Source of the DNA: Oenanthe sinensis
Taxonomy: Eukaryota; Streptophyta; Magnoliopsida; Apiales; Apiaceae
Assembly: GCA_028671895.1 (NCBI GenBank)
Contig: CM053794.1
Coordinates: 23,236,501-23,300,500, forward strand
Direction of reading: 5' to 3'
DNA: 64,000 nucleotides
Positions within the stretch are counted from its first letter, which is position 1. Each line of letters starts with the position of its first letter. The notes below the pieces were generated by a model. The model was not told the origin of the DNA. It saw only the letters and a list, made by a program, of their open reading frames with translations, and made no database searches. This document shows positions 32,622 through 44,009 of the stretch, one piece after another. The position numbers were made by a program, and so were the translations under genes.

Positions 32622-35600
32622 TCATGGACATCGCTTGGGAAGGCAAGGGTGTCCAGATGTGCCCCAAGCTCTATCTCCTTCTATAAGTCGATTCCATACT
32701 GCATTTGTGTCGTGAGTTGAGAACGCGGTCCAAGTACCAGTTGAATTCTCATATCTAGTATGAGTCATCCGATTGAACTTCTTCACATTCTCATTTTTCT
32801 TAATGTCAGAATCGATATCAACGGTAAAAATATCTCCATAAGGCCTTGCAGAATGCTCGATAAGAGGCAAGGAGATTGGATCAACAGAAACTGCAGCAAG
32901 ATCTGCAGTTACAACAATGCTCTTTCCATCTGGACTAAAGAATGGGTGGTTCACATGCCCTGCAAGATCATCTGCACTTCCCAGCACTCGTACTACCACA
33001 TCTTTATGATCAGGGTTCACCAGAAATATAGCAAAATATCCAGCATCAAGCATGTGGTCCTTCTTTGCTGCACTAGGAGACTTGTGACGAGTTGAAGAGA
33101 ATACAATCCAATTTCCACTTGGAGACCATTGGCAATGTGTGTCAATCCATTTTCCCTCTGTTAACCTTGTTATTTTTTCGTCTACAGAATCCCCTAATGA
33201 TGGATCCTCCATTATGTACAAATTCTTGTATCCCTCGTCCTTTCCAAAGTCTCTTGTAGATCGAAAAACTATTTTTGAGCCTGTAGGTATAATTATAGAT
33301 CTTACTTCTCAAGTAAACAATAATTATTGTTGGGTCATACTGTTACTTGCTAAAAGATCTGTACGAAATAACATAGATTAATTTATGTATTAATTAAGGT
33401 AATTTACGAAAATTAGACAAGGTACTTGTCTATAATAGATTGTTCATTTCTTTTTTAAATATATCTGCATATAAAAAACCAACCAAGAGATTAGGCCGTA
33501 AACTAGCACATGTTGTTACTTTTATGATTGAGACTCCATTAATGGAGAAGAAGAAGCTTAAACAAGATGACTTGTATATGCTGAGAAGCTTAAAAACCTT
33601 TTGATACATTGTTCTGTTATATATATATACATGATGTAGCTTCCCCTAGAAGTTATTCTACACAAATACTTGTATCTATACTTGTAACAAACTGCTGAGC
33701 TGTTACTCCAGCTGCTGCTGAGCTGTTACTCCATCTGTCATGTTAGTTGGCATAACAGAATTGGTGGATGTAGAAGCCACATGTGCTGCTACTTCTTTGT
33801 TCTGTTTTTCTTTCTCACTAGTATTTGTAACATCCCCCCTCAAGTTAGGAGGGGAGAAAAAATTGCAGACTCCTAACTTGTAAAGGAAAGTAAGCAGTTG
33901 AGCAGAGGAAAGTCCTTTGGTGAACATGTCTGCAGGTTGCAGATGAGTGGCAATGTGGGAGGGAGCTATCATGCCGAGTTGTAGTTTTTCACGAACTAGA
34001 TGACAGTCCAACTCAATGTGTTTCGTCCGCTCATGAAATACAGAATTAGTGGCTATATGAATAGCAGATTTGTTGTCACAATAGAGGGTGATTGGAGTAA
34101 GTTTGTGAATACCAAAGGCCTTGAAAAGATTAAGCAACCAAGTGATTTCACAGCAAGTATCAGCCATACTGCGATACTCAGCTTCTGCAGAAGAACGAGA
34201 GATGGTATGTTGTTTCTTACATTTCCAAGAAATGAGAGATTTGTCCAAACTGAACACAGTACCCAGTGAGAGAATGTCGAGTTTATTTGTCTCCTGCCCA
34301 ATTAGAGTCACAATATGCAGTGAGAACCATAGGATTAACAGCAGGCATAAATAATCCTTGACCAGAGGAACCTTTGAGATATTTGATGACCTTGTAAGCC
34401 GCTTGTAGATGATCAGAACTAGGAGTGGCCAAGAACTGTGATAAAACTTGAACTGAGTAGCAAATGTCAGGTCGAGTTACTGTGAGATACAGTAACCGAC
34501 CCACAATTCTTCTATAAGTCAAAGCACCACTAGCAGGTAGAGGTGGACTGGTATTGTCTTGTAAAGTATGGTTCTGTTCGATTGGAATTTTTGATGGCTT
34601 AGCAGCTAGGAGACCAGTATCTTTCAAAATATCCAGAGTGTATTTACTTTGATGCAGGTATATACCTTCAGATGATCTAGTAACTTCAATCCCAAAGAAG
34701 TACTTGAGAGGTCCTAGATCTTTGACCTTGAACTTTGTGGCCAGAAAAGCAATAATGACCTGATTGAAATCTTTGGAGGAGCTAGTAACTAGGATGTCAT
34801 CCACATATACTAATATGGCTACAAACTTGTGATCTTTGGTGAAGGTGAACAAGCTGTTATCTGAATGAGATTGATGAAAGCCATATTCTTTAAGGGCTGT
34901 TGAAATCTTTGTGAACCAACACCTTGGTGCCTGTCGAAGGCCATACAAAGATTTTCGCAGCTTACAGACCACAGTACTAAGATCTGGTATATCTGTAAAG
35001 TTAAAGCATGAAGACAGATGGAAATAACCAGGAGGTACCTTCATATATACTGTTTCATTTAGATCACCATGCAGAAATGCATTAGTGATATCTAACTGAG
35101 AAACGGGCCAGTCTTGTGCTGCTGCAATAGAGATAAGCAACCGGACTGTTGTCATTTTGGCAACAGGAGCATATGTCTCAAAAAAATCTAAGCCATATGT
35201 TTGAGTGAAACCTTTGGCAACCAATCGTGCCTTGTAACGTTCAATACTGCCATCAGGTTGATACTTGATTTTGAACAACCATTTGCAATCGACAATGTGC
35301 TGATCTTTTGGTTTGGGAATAACATCCCAGGTGTAGTTAGTTTCCAATGCATTAATCTCTAACTTCATAGCTTGTAACCAATTATAATCAGTGGCAGCTT
35401 GTTTATAGGTATAAGGGATGACTGACTGAGCAGTGGCAGCCAAGTACTGAGAATATGTAGGTGAAAACTTGTCATATGACATGAAGTGTTGTATGGGATA
35501 AAGAGTAGTACTTGTTACCTGACTTGCTGCAGAAGTTGTGGGATTGGGAACTAGATGTCTTGGCAAACCAGTGTAATCTTTGAGTCTGGAGGATATGGTT

Positions 35601-38600
35601 CTAATTCTGGTAGGTCGAAGACTATTGTGATGTGTAAGAGATGTGTTGTGTTCAGTATCAGAAGGTGGAGGAGGGGATTCAGATGGAATAATTTGAGGGT
35701 GATCACCAGTGTTTATCAGAAGAGGTGAGTCTGTGAAAAGAGAATCAGGGCTGACCTCTGGAGAATACATGTTGTCATGAAATGGGTATATATGTTCATG
35801 AAAGACAACATCTCTTATGACATGGCATTTTTTAGTGGACAGGTCAATAACTCTGTAATCTTCTTGTTGAATGGATAGCCACAAAAACACACTTGATAGC
35901 TTTGGGAGCAAATTTATCTCCATTGGTATGAAAATTGCTGACATAGCATAGACAACCAAAGTTTTTAAGATGATCATATTGAGGTTTTTGTTGAAATAAT
36001 ATTTCGTATGGAGACTTGTGTTGTAGCTGAGGAGAGGGGAGAAGATTAATGAGGTGTGCTGCAGTTAAAACACAGTCTCCCCACAATGAAATAGGCACAT
36101 TGGATTGAAATTTCAGGGATCTGGCAACATTGAGTAAGTGCTGATGTTTCCTCTCAGCCACCCCGTTTTGCTGAGGGGTGTAAGGACATGTTGTTTGATG
36201 GATAATACCTAGATCTTGAAGCTTGTTAGTAAGGTCAGAGTTAATGAACTCTGTACCATTATCTGATCTCAGAATTTTAATGGTTTTGGCAAATTGATTG
36301 GAAACATAAGATAAAAAAGATTTAATCAATTGAAGAACTTGAGATTTATCTGACAAAAGATACAACCATGTGCACTTAGAGTAATCATCTACAATGGTGA
36401 GAAATGAGTTACATTTTCCATGAGTATAGTGTCTGTAAGGTCTCCAGACATCACAGTGAACAATTTCAAAAACTCCTGACTACTAGACTTCTTTGTAGGA
36501 AAAGGAATTCTAGACTGTTTAGACATTTGACAGACATCACAAGAACTATTAGTAACACCATAACTCTCATTGACACCTAATTCTGGTATTGTTTGAAGAA
36601 CATTGAAGAAAGGATGGCCTAGTCTGATGTGCCAATGACATGACTTTGTGGCATTATAAACAGCTGGAAAAACAATGTTGTTGGTTTGAAGTTTGTAGAG
36701 CCCTACATCTAGTTCACCAATCTCTATCTTCTTCTGAGCAACAAGGTCCTGAAACAAATATTTGGATGCAGAGAAAGATATATGACAATTGTTATCTGAG
36801 GTTAGTTGAGAAACAGATAACAGATTGCATTGAAAATTAGGAATAAATAGGACTTGTTTCAGAACTATTCCTGAGGTAAGGTTTACATCACCTATATAGG
36901 TAATAGATGTGTGAGTCCTATTAGGAAGTAACATATCAGACTGAACAGGTTTAACATTCACAAGTAGTTGTAGATAAGGTGTGATGTGGTGTGTTGCCCC
37001 AGAGTCAATGATCCAGGTATTAACAGAGTTGTCAAATTTAGCAGTAAGTGTATTGGCTACAGTGTGAACCTTATAGGTGTATTGAATGGACTTACCTGCA
37101 CAGTTGACTGCAGGTTTTATCCAAGTGGCATCAGACATTGAGACGGCATTAGATTGCATTTTAGGCTGTTGTAGAAGTCTGATCAACTGCTGATATTGGC
37201 TCTCAGTCAGAGCAGATGCAGGTGTATTTATCTCTTTGTAAGCATTTGCAGATGCAGTGGTCTCTGTGCCTATACTCTCAGAGATATTAACAGTGATAGC
37301 ATTAGCATTTGACCTTTTCTGGAATTGTTTTGGTTTAGGTTTTGGTTGGCCATACAATTTATGCCAATCAGGATATCCATGAAGTGCAAAGCACTTGTCT
37401 TTGAGGTGTCCAGATAACTTGCAGTAGTCACAAAACAAGTTAGAATCGGTTAGTTTCCTGTTTGTCTTTGGCTTAACAACATTGTTGACCTTCACATTCA
37501 TAGCAACATTCTCATGAACAAAAGAAGAGTTATTCGAGAATTCTCTCTGCTTTTCTTCTTGTAACAACATTGAATAGGCTTGACTGATATCAGGAAGAGG
37601 ATTCATAAGCAAGATCTGTCCTCTCACACTTGTGAATTGCTCATTAAGTCCCATAAGAAATTGACTCAACTTGTTCAGTTGTTCATATTTGTCAAGTTTT
37701 TTATTGTTTTCACATGCATAGTTTGTATTAGCACATATACATCGAGGAATTGGAGATAGATTTTCTAATTCATCAATCATGCTTCGAAACATAGTGAAAT
37801 ACACCGTAATGGATTGAGTACCTTGAGTTAGGGATGACAGTTCTTTTTTAAGATGAAACAGCCTAGGTACATTACTCTGAGAGTACCTAGCAGCAAGGTC
37901 CTCCCAGATCTGTTTAGCTGTGGGTAGATACACAACACTTTTGCGAATCTCAGTTGAAATTGAGTTAAGTAACCATGAGATAACGAGATCATTGCTTCTC
38001 ATCCACAAGCTCAATTGAGGAGATGAATCTGCAGGTTTAGCTTGCGTACCGTCGATGAATCCAAGCTTCAACTTTGCAGACAAGGCAATTTTGATTGATC
38101 TGCTCCAATGGTGATAGTTTTGATTGTTAAGAGGTTCAGTAACAAGCGATAGGCCTGGATGATCTGCAGAGCTTAGGTAATAAGGATGATTGATGTCGAT
38201 TACGACTGTATTAGCCATTTGATATCGATTTTGATTGCTTGTTGATCGTACAGCGAATGCGTATGTAAACATGTATGTATGCACTTAATCGATTGCGAAA
38301 TCAGAGTAACCCAGCTCTGATACCATGTTACTTTTATGATTGAGACTCCATTAATGGAGAAGAAGAAGCTTAAACAAGATGACTTGTATATACTGAGAAG
38401 CTTAAAAACCTTTTGATACATTGTTCTGTTATATATATATACATGATGTAGCTTCCCCTAGAAGTTATTCTACACAAATACTTGTATCTATACTTGTAAC
38501 AAACTGCTGAGCTGTTACTCCAGCTGCTGCTAAGCTGTTACTCCATATGTCATGTTAGTTGGCATAACAGAATTGGTGGATGTGGAAGCCACATGTGCTG

Positions 38601-41054
38601 CTGCTTCTTTGTTCTGTTTTTCTTTCTCACTAGTATTTGTAACACATGTACAAACACATATTTTGCCAAAAAGAATCGAACAAAATAATAGTAAGAGCTA
38701 GAAAATTGCGTACCTTCAGGATTGGTGGAAGGGAAGGCATTGTTGCCGCGAGCGGTGAGCTGCATACTATGCCCTCTAGCTTTTGAGACGTTGGGGATGT
38801 GGTAGATGTGCAATGGTTCTTGATCATTGAAAGAAGATCCAATGCATACATACAAAATATCTTTCTCTTTATTTTGGTTCCAAATTGGTGCAAATATCGT
38901 GTCTAGGTGGCCAGGCACCTATGTACAATCAAAACTCAAAATTAAACTTGACTAAAACAATCCCAATGAAGGGTGGATGTGTGCGTTGTTCTACAAGCTA
39001 AATGCTAATTAACTACATATAAGTCGGTGTGTATTGTTCTACAAGGTTCAAACAGTTATAATTACTTCCTTATTTCTAACTCATGTATCAATCGGATAAT
39101 TTAGGGATATCTAATAGAATAATAGTTTCGATGTCTATTTGAATTGATGTCGTACAGTACCTCGAACACAATGCGCGGTTCTCCTGATCCTTCAAAGTCA
39201 ACTAGCCACACGGCTTTGAAATCATTGCCGACATATGCAAGCTTGCTGCCGTCTTTAGAAAATGTTGGAAATGCTCCTGACAATCTAAACAATCCTACAT
39301 CCGGTTGCGGAGATTTTACCTTGTGAAATCGTTTTTCCATGGTATATTCTTCATTCTGTTTGTCACAAATAAGTTACAAGCATCTCCAATTATTTATGTT
39401 ACTGGAAAATACACAAAATTTATTAATTAATAGTTGATTCATACCTTGAGAAGTTCGTGTTTGCAACGATGATATCCGATATGCTTCTTTCCACCATCCA
39501 TAAACACAAAGGGGTTGAAATGATCGATTGTGGGTCTATATCTTTCAGTAATTTTAATTGGTGCTCTGGTTTTAGTTGAATCATGAATTTCAATGTGACG
39601 ATACTTCGTTTTTTCATGAGGAACATCGCCACCTAAACTTAAATATGGACGATTAGTTGCCACTGCCACGGTTGTAGCATCAATAGCTGCAGGAGTCATT
39701 GCATCCATTTTCTCTGGAGTTACGCGAGTGCAGATTGATGTGAGACCATTTCCAATATCAGCACGGAATACTCCCCAAAAATCTCCGACCTTACGATGAA
39801 AAAATATGATATTGTCACTTCCCCATGTCGGCCAGCCACCATTATCAACAACCAAATGACGCTTGTAAGGCTTCTCTAAATTCATCACAAAAATGTCGGT
39901 CTGCAGATCTTCGATCTCTCCATTCCAGCATGCTTTTTTCTGGAATGATGCCACCGCTATCTTCTTTCCGCATGGTGAAACCGAGGGACTCAAATCAGCT
40001 TGAACTTTAAGTTGCAGCAAAAAGATAGAAAACCAAAAATTTAGTCCATATTTGTATTATTCTAACAGAAAACACACCTATGACATACAGGAAACAGAAA
40101 ATTAAATGAATCGCAGGATCTAATCCTCCCACTTTATAATCTAACAGTACTGAGATAGTGAGATGGGTAGCCAACAGTGCAAGAAGTCTAGTTGCCAGGC
40201 TCATACGCTAGGTCCTATTCACTACAGAACATCTTTGCCTTCAAACTCTAAAATATTATACCAAACACCAGTTATTTAAAATAATATAAATCACTAGTCA
40301 TCAATCACATCAGTAATATTACCGGTGGATTATCAATAATGGATAATTGCGATAAATAATTCTGTCTGCCAACTAGAGCTGAAGTTATCAGCTCTCCTAA
40401 AACATCAAGTATTAGGAGACCGACTTTACCAGGATCTTTTATTGTATTCTAACAAATTCATAACTTATAAATTCCTTATAAGGTGAAACAAAATCCCCTG
40501 AACCACACAAAAATCAAGTTCAAAGTACAATTGTACTTACACGAGGGAGTGAGGCGATGGGTGATTCCCGTTACGAGATTAGTTCCGTAAACAACAGTCC
40601 ATGGCTGACGACGGCGCTTAGCAGGATCCTTGGTGGAGACATAAACCAGATACTCCCCGTCCTGGCCAGCAATGCAAGCACTATCTTCCATGCGAACACC
40701 ATCCGATCTACCATAAACATCAGCTAAACTGAAGACTCCAGGCTTTGTACCATCCTTAAAGTCCAGAGCTATATGAAATGTTTCCAGGCTCTCTCGTTCA
40801 GAAACAAATATCGTAGCCGAGACAAGGCCTGCATCAACATCAGCCTCCTTGATCCCCTGGTGATTAAAAAAGGGACGCCTGAGAATAATCTTGAGGGATG
40901 CAGGGGGAATAGAATGGCCATTGTAGTTGTATGATACTCCGTCAGTCATTGCAAGCTCATCGTCGAATCGAGGAAATGAAGTGGAGAAAATGTCTAGTGC
41001 CACCGGGGGACGGTAAGTTGTAAAGAAGGCGATGCTACCTCTCTCCTCAGCCAT
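32622..41054 (-). CDS. TolB-like beta-propeller protein (DPP6 N-terminal-domain-like), intact
   Basis: Five exons: 41054-40541, 40004-39445, 39355-39161, 38918-38714, 33280-32622. They total 2133 bases, a clean 710-residue frame with GT-AG junctions and matching phases. It starts MAEERGSIAFFTTYRPPVAL and ends PCLPKRCP, TGA. Repeated blade signatures of a six-bladed TolB/PD40 propeller are visible: SPSVSPCGKKIAVASF, GAFPTFSKDGSKLAYV, WSPSGNWIVFSS, FSPDGKSIVVTAD. The plant family is annotated as DPP6 N-terminal-domain-like or WD40-like beta-propeller (Arabidopsis At1g21670/At1g21680 type, from memory). It lacks the alpha/beta hydrolase domain of true dipeptidyl peptidases, so catalysis is not expected. 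Intron 4 (33281-38713) is swollen by Copia-I. The gene faces its pseudogene copy tail to tail. No obvious signal peptide. Confidence 0.85.
33514..33832 (-). repeat. 3' LTR of Copia-I
   Basis: 319 bases; plus strand TGTTACTTTT...TTTGTAACA. A TATA-like run (TTATATATATATAC) occurs at about 33619. It differs from the other LTR at five positions. Confidence 0.95.
33833..33846 (-). promoter_or_regulatory. Polypurine tract of Copia-I
   Basis: Minus-strand AACTTGAGGGGGGA abuts the 3' LTR, the expected plus-strand primer. Confidence 0.8.
33880..38218 (-). pseudogene. Copia-I gag-pol, frameshifted
   Basis: The ATG at 38218 (MANTVVIDINHPYYLSSADH) starts gag: UBN2-like domain (SLWMRSNDLVISWLL, IWEDLAARYSQSN), knuckle CDYCKLSGHLKDKC, protease IDSGATHHI. 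Integrase follows (HIRLGHP, CDVCQMSKQ, SDNGTEF, PQQNGVAERKHQ), then RT (KARLVAKGFTQTYG, QLDITNAFLHG, YVDDILVTS) and RNase H (YCDSNWAGD, SRSSAEAEYRSMAD, KHIELDCHLVREK, PADMFTKGL). The frame is lost near 36470 (T-run before integrase), near 35875-35890 (two small indels) and near 34290 (after NWAGDK). Given the near-identical LTRs, the indels either arose quickly or are sequencing errors in homopolymer-rich DNA. Confidence 0.9.
38314..38325 (-). promoter_or_regulatory. Primer-binding site of Copia-I, initiator tRNA-Met type
   Basis: Minus-strand TGGTATCAGAGC directly follows the 5' LTR: a perfect match to the usual initiator tRNA-Met complement. Confidence 0.95.
38326..38644 (-). repeat. 5' LTR of Copia-I
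   Basis: 319 bases, TGTTAC...GTAACA, partner of the LTR at 33514. It would carry the element promoter. Confidence 0.95.
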
Positions 41055-41153
41055 CTTGGTATATATTTTTTTTTAGCTAGGAAACGACTAATTTAAGTTT
41101 ATCTCAAAAGTCAGCTGATTATAACCTTAAGCTGCTAACAGTGAGGAGATCAT

Positions 41154-41382
41154 GGCTCTGTTTGGCGACCCATTTTTCCAGAAATAAGCCCTTATTTTCG
41201 GAAAAAAGTAGGTATACATATACTTTTTCTGAAAATAAGTAACTTATTTTTTATTTTGAAGATAATATTTGATTTTAAAATTCTAAAATAAATATTTATC
41301 TTTAAAAAAAATATGAAAATATGTAAAAAATAAAAATAAAATAAGTTACTTATTTTAAGTTTAAGGAACCACAAACGGCCAC
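41154..41382. mobile_element. MITE of the GTTTGG...AAACGGCC family, copy upstream of the propeller gene
   Basis: Ends TGGCTCTGTTTGG and (reverse complement) TGGCCGTTTGTGG. The interior carries inverted AAAAAGTAGGTATACATA / ATAAGTAACTTATT blocks shared with copies near 43424, 52219 and 52640. It lies about 100 bases upstream of the propeller gene ATG. Confidence 0.5.
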
Positions 41383-41391
41383 TATATACTA

Positions 41392-41667
41392 CTCTCTCCG
41401 TTTCATATTTGTAGTCCACTTTCAAAAAATAACGTATATTAAGAAAATTATTGTTGATGGGTTATACTCATATTTATTCCATTGAATAAATATAATATAT
41501 GGTATGAAGTTTATCTTGAAAATATAAGCAATATAAGTTACACATATGTGAAATAGAGTTGATTTTAAAAATGTATACTAGATTAAATTTTATATTGAAA
41601 GTTGAAGTGAACAATTATTTCGAAACAAATTTTTTTTTGAAAGTGGACTAATCAACCGGATGGAGAA
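41392..41667. mobile_element. Stowaway-like MITE
   Basis: Ends CTCTCTCCGTTTCATATTTG with GTCCACTTTC beyond, matched in reverse at the right end (TTCTCCATCCGG...GTCCACTTTC). About 276 bases, AT-rich, non-coding. The CTC[TC]CTCCG terminus is characteristic of Stowaway/Mariner MITEs in plants. Confidence 0.5.
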
Positions 41668-41669
41668 TA

Positions 41670-42143
41670 AAATTGTAGGGGCCTTTCGGGTTTGTACATC
41701 ATCTATTTCCCTCGGAATTAATTATCACTTGTGTTTCTGACTTTGCATTCTATGCTTTAATTATCTTCAGGTATTAAATTATTCTGTGATGGAAAATTTA
41801 AATTTCATTTAAAATTCTATCAAATGATATTTCTGAATAACGAAAAAAAATTAACTTTATTTGAAATTCAATACATTCAAATATTAGTATAAATCTGAAA
41901 AATTGAAATGATAACTTAATTACGGTCATTTGAAATCCGTCATTTTAAATAAATTACATGATATCAAACACAATACTAATGTATTTGATTAATCATTTCC
42001 ATCAATTCTCAATTATCCGATTAATTGTTAAGGATCATTATAGAATATCTGATGTACAATTTTTACAATAATTAATGTTTGTAAAATTATTATTTTTAGG
42101 ATTAAAATGGTGTATTAGAATTAGTTCAATGTAATGAATGTTA
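41670..42143. other. AT-rich stretch in the MITE cluster
   Basis: No gene or bounded element recognised. Confidence 0.4.
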
Positions 42144-42531
42144 CAGCAAGTCCAATGCAATGTTATAGTTGGTTTTATTGCTATATTATAGCATCAAATG
42201 CTAAAAAATTTAACTCCAAAGGAGTGCTATATTTGGATGTATCCATGCAAAGATGCATTATTGGTTCTATATTTGAAATCAAGAATGGATTCATCCTTCA
42301 TTGTCGCATTATCAATAAAACTAGAAGGTAAATAAAAGTTAAAAGAGTTTGTTGAGATATTCAATGAATGTTAATAGAAAGTAGATAAAAGTTAAAAGAG
42401 ATAGTTAAATATGAAATTAGTTATAGAACCAATGTTAGAATGCAATATTTATTTTAGCATCTAAAAGCACTTTTTGATGTTATATTATAACAATATCAAT
42501 ATATATTTAACATCTAGTATTGGACTTGCTC
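42144..42531. mobile_element. PIF/Harbinger-like MITE, AGCAAGTCCAAT family
   Basis: Terminal inverted repeat CAGCAAGTCCAATGC / GAGCAAGTCCAATAC with TTA on both sides (42141-42143, 42532-42534). 388 bases. The adjacent segment 42535-43152 is a second copy of most of the same sequence. Confidence 0.6.
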
Positions 42532-42534
42532 TTA

Positions 42535-43152
42535 TAGTTGGTTATATTGCTATATTATAACACCAAATGCTAAAAAATCAACTCTAAATGGGTGTTATAT
42601 TTGGATGCATCCATAAAAAAATGCATCATTGATTCTATATTTGAAACTAAGGAGATTCATCCTTCATTGCCAAATATAACTAAAAAATAGCCAAATAGAT
42701 AAAAGTTAAAATAGTTTGTTGAGATATTCAATGAAAATAATGAATGTTAGTAGAAAGCAGATACTCCCTCCATCTCACAATAAGTGTCTTTCTTGATTTT
42801 TGTGTGGTCAAATTAACCCAATTTTGACCGTAAATTAAAATTTATTTTTTTTATATTTTTCAAAAACTAAAAGACACATTTTAAAGTTTATTAGATATAT
42901 TTTCTAATGATATAATTTTTAATTTTTTTCTTATTTATATATTATGTGTAATATTCGGTTAAAAATTGATCAATTTGACTAATAAAAGACAAAACATGAC
43001 AATTATTTTGAGATGGAGGGAGTAAAAGTTAAAAGAGATAATTAAATATGAAACTAGTTATAGAATTAACATTGAAATGTAATATTTATTTTAATATCAA
43101 AAAACATTTTTTGATATCAATAGATATTTAGCATTTAACATTGGACTTACTA
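42535..43152. mobile_element. Second, left-truncated copy of the AGCAAGTCCAAT MITE, holding a Stowaway insertion
   Basis: It repeats the first copy from ATAGTTGGTT onward (TATTGCTATATTATAACACC, GTGTTATATTTGGATG) and ends TTGGACTTACTATTA. It lacks the left terminal repeat. A 249-base Stowaway interrupts it at 42774. Confidence 0.6.
42774..43022. mobile_element. Stowaway MITE nested in the second AGTCCAAT copy
   Basis: Begins CTCCCTCCATCTCA and ends TGAGATGGAGGGAG, a perfect 14-base terminal inverted repeat, with TA target duplication at 42772-42773 and 43023-43024. Classic Stowaway layout. Confidence 0.85.
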
Positions 43153-43162
43153 TTATAACACA

Positions 43163-43770
43163 TAGGGGTGAGTATCCGGTCCGGTTAACCGAAAACCGAA
43201 CCGAATAACCGAAATATTTTCGGTTCGGTTAACCGAAATTAAAATTTCGGTTCGGTTTTCGGTTTTGATTTTTCCTGAAATTCGGTTTTTCGGTTATTCG
43301 GTTTTTAACCGCGGTTAACCGAAAAAACCCAAATATATATAATATGTAATAAAACAGAATATATAATATAATATGAGGTAAGTTGTGATTTGTAGTTTAG
43401 AGAATTAGGGTTTATTTTGTGCCCGTTTAGCTTAACTTATAATCTGGAAATAAGTGTTTATTTCCAGAAAAAGTAAGTATGTATGTACTTTTTCTGAAAA
43501 TAAGTAATTTATTTTCAATTTTGAAAATCATATTTGGTTTTAAAATTCTTAAATAAATATTTATCTAAATTTTTTTTTTGAAAATATGTAAAAATCATAT
43601 TTGATTTTAAATTTCGGTTTAATATTTCGGTTTTCGGTAATAACCGAAATAAATATTTCGGTTCGGTTAAAAACCGAATTTATTTCGGTTTTGATTTTTC
43701 TGGAATTTCGGTTTCGGTTAACCGAATTAAAATTCGGTTCGGTTCGGTTAAAACCGAATACTCACCCCTA
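43163..43770. mobile_element. hAT-type MITE with TTCGGTTAACCG arms
   Basis: 608 bases; termini TAGGGGTGAGTATCCGGT and (reverse complement) TAGGGGTGAGTATTCGGT. It is flanked by a perfect 8-bp duplication ATAACACA (43155-43162, 43771-43778). The arms are arrays of CGGTTCGGTTAACCGAA in both orientations. A piece of the GTTTGG-family MITE (43424-43610) lies inside. Confidence 0.85.
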
Positions 43771-43940
43771 ATAACACATGCTACGTAGTTATATAAATTT
43801 AAAGCAGTTTGTCACAGCTGACAAGTGAGGAAAATGTCCATCCTCTCTCACGATGTACAAATTTATAATTCTGCAATTAATTAATGTAAAAGTATTGTTT
43901 ACAAACTCGATGCGGCCATATAACCACGACATAAGCTCAT

Positions 43941-44004
43941 GTCACCCAGGCCTGGCCTGGCCATGTCACCCAGGCCTGGCCAGGCCAGGCCAGGCCAGGC
44001 CAGC
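43941..44004. repeat. GC-rich CCAGG/CCTGG mini-repeat
   Basis: Short repeats of GTCACCCAGGCCTGGCC, then GGCCAGGCCAGGCC units, sharply more GC-rich than the flanks. Purely descriptive. Confidence 0.8.
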
Positions 44005-44009
44005 TAACC

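Larger units (their letters stand above)
33509..38649 (-). mobile_element. Copia-I: complete 5.1-kb Copia element in intron 4 of the propeller gene
   Basis: Two 319-base LTRs (33514-33832, 38326-38644) are flanked by a perfect 5-bp duplication CATGT (33509-33513, 38645-38649). I count five differences between the LTRs (about 1.6%), so the insertion is young. It lies in the same orientation as the host gene, so its LTR signals could act on the host transcript. It has a primer site, a PPT and a gag-pol region broken by several frameshifts. Confidence 0.95.

Noticed and set aside
32622..41054. Dipeptidyl peptidase enzyme
   Set aside because: Only the propeller part is present; no alpha/beta hydrolase domain with catalytic Ser-Asp-His follows.
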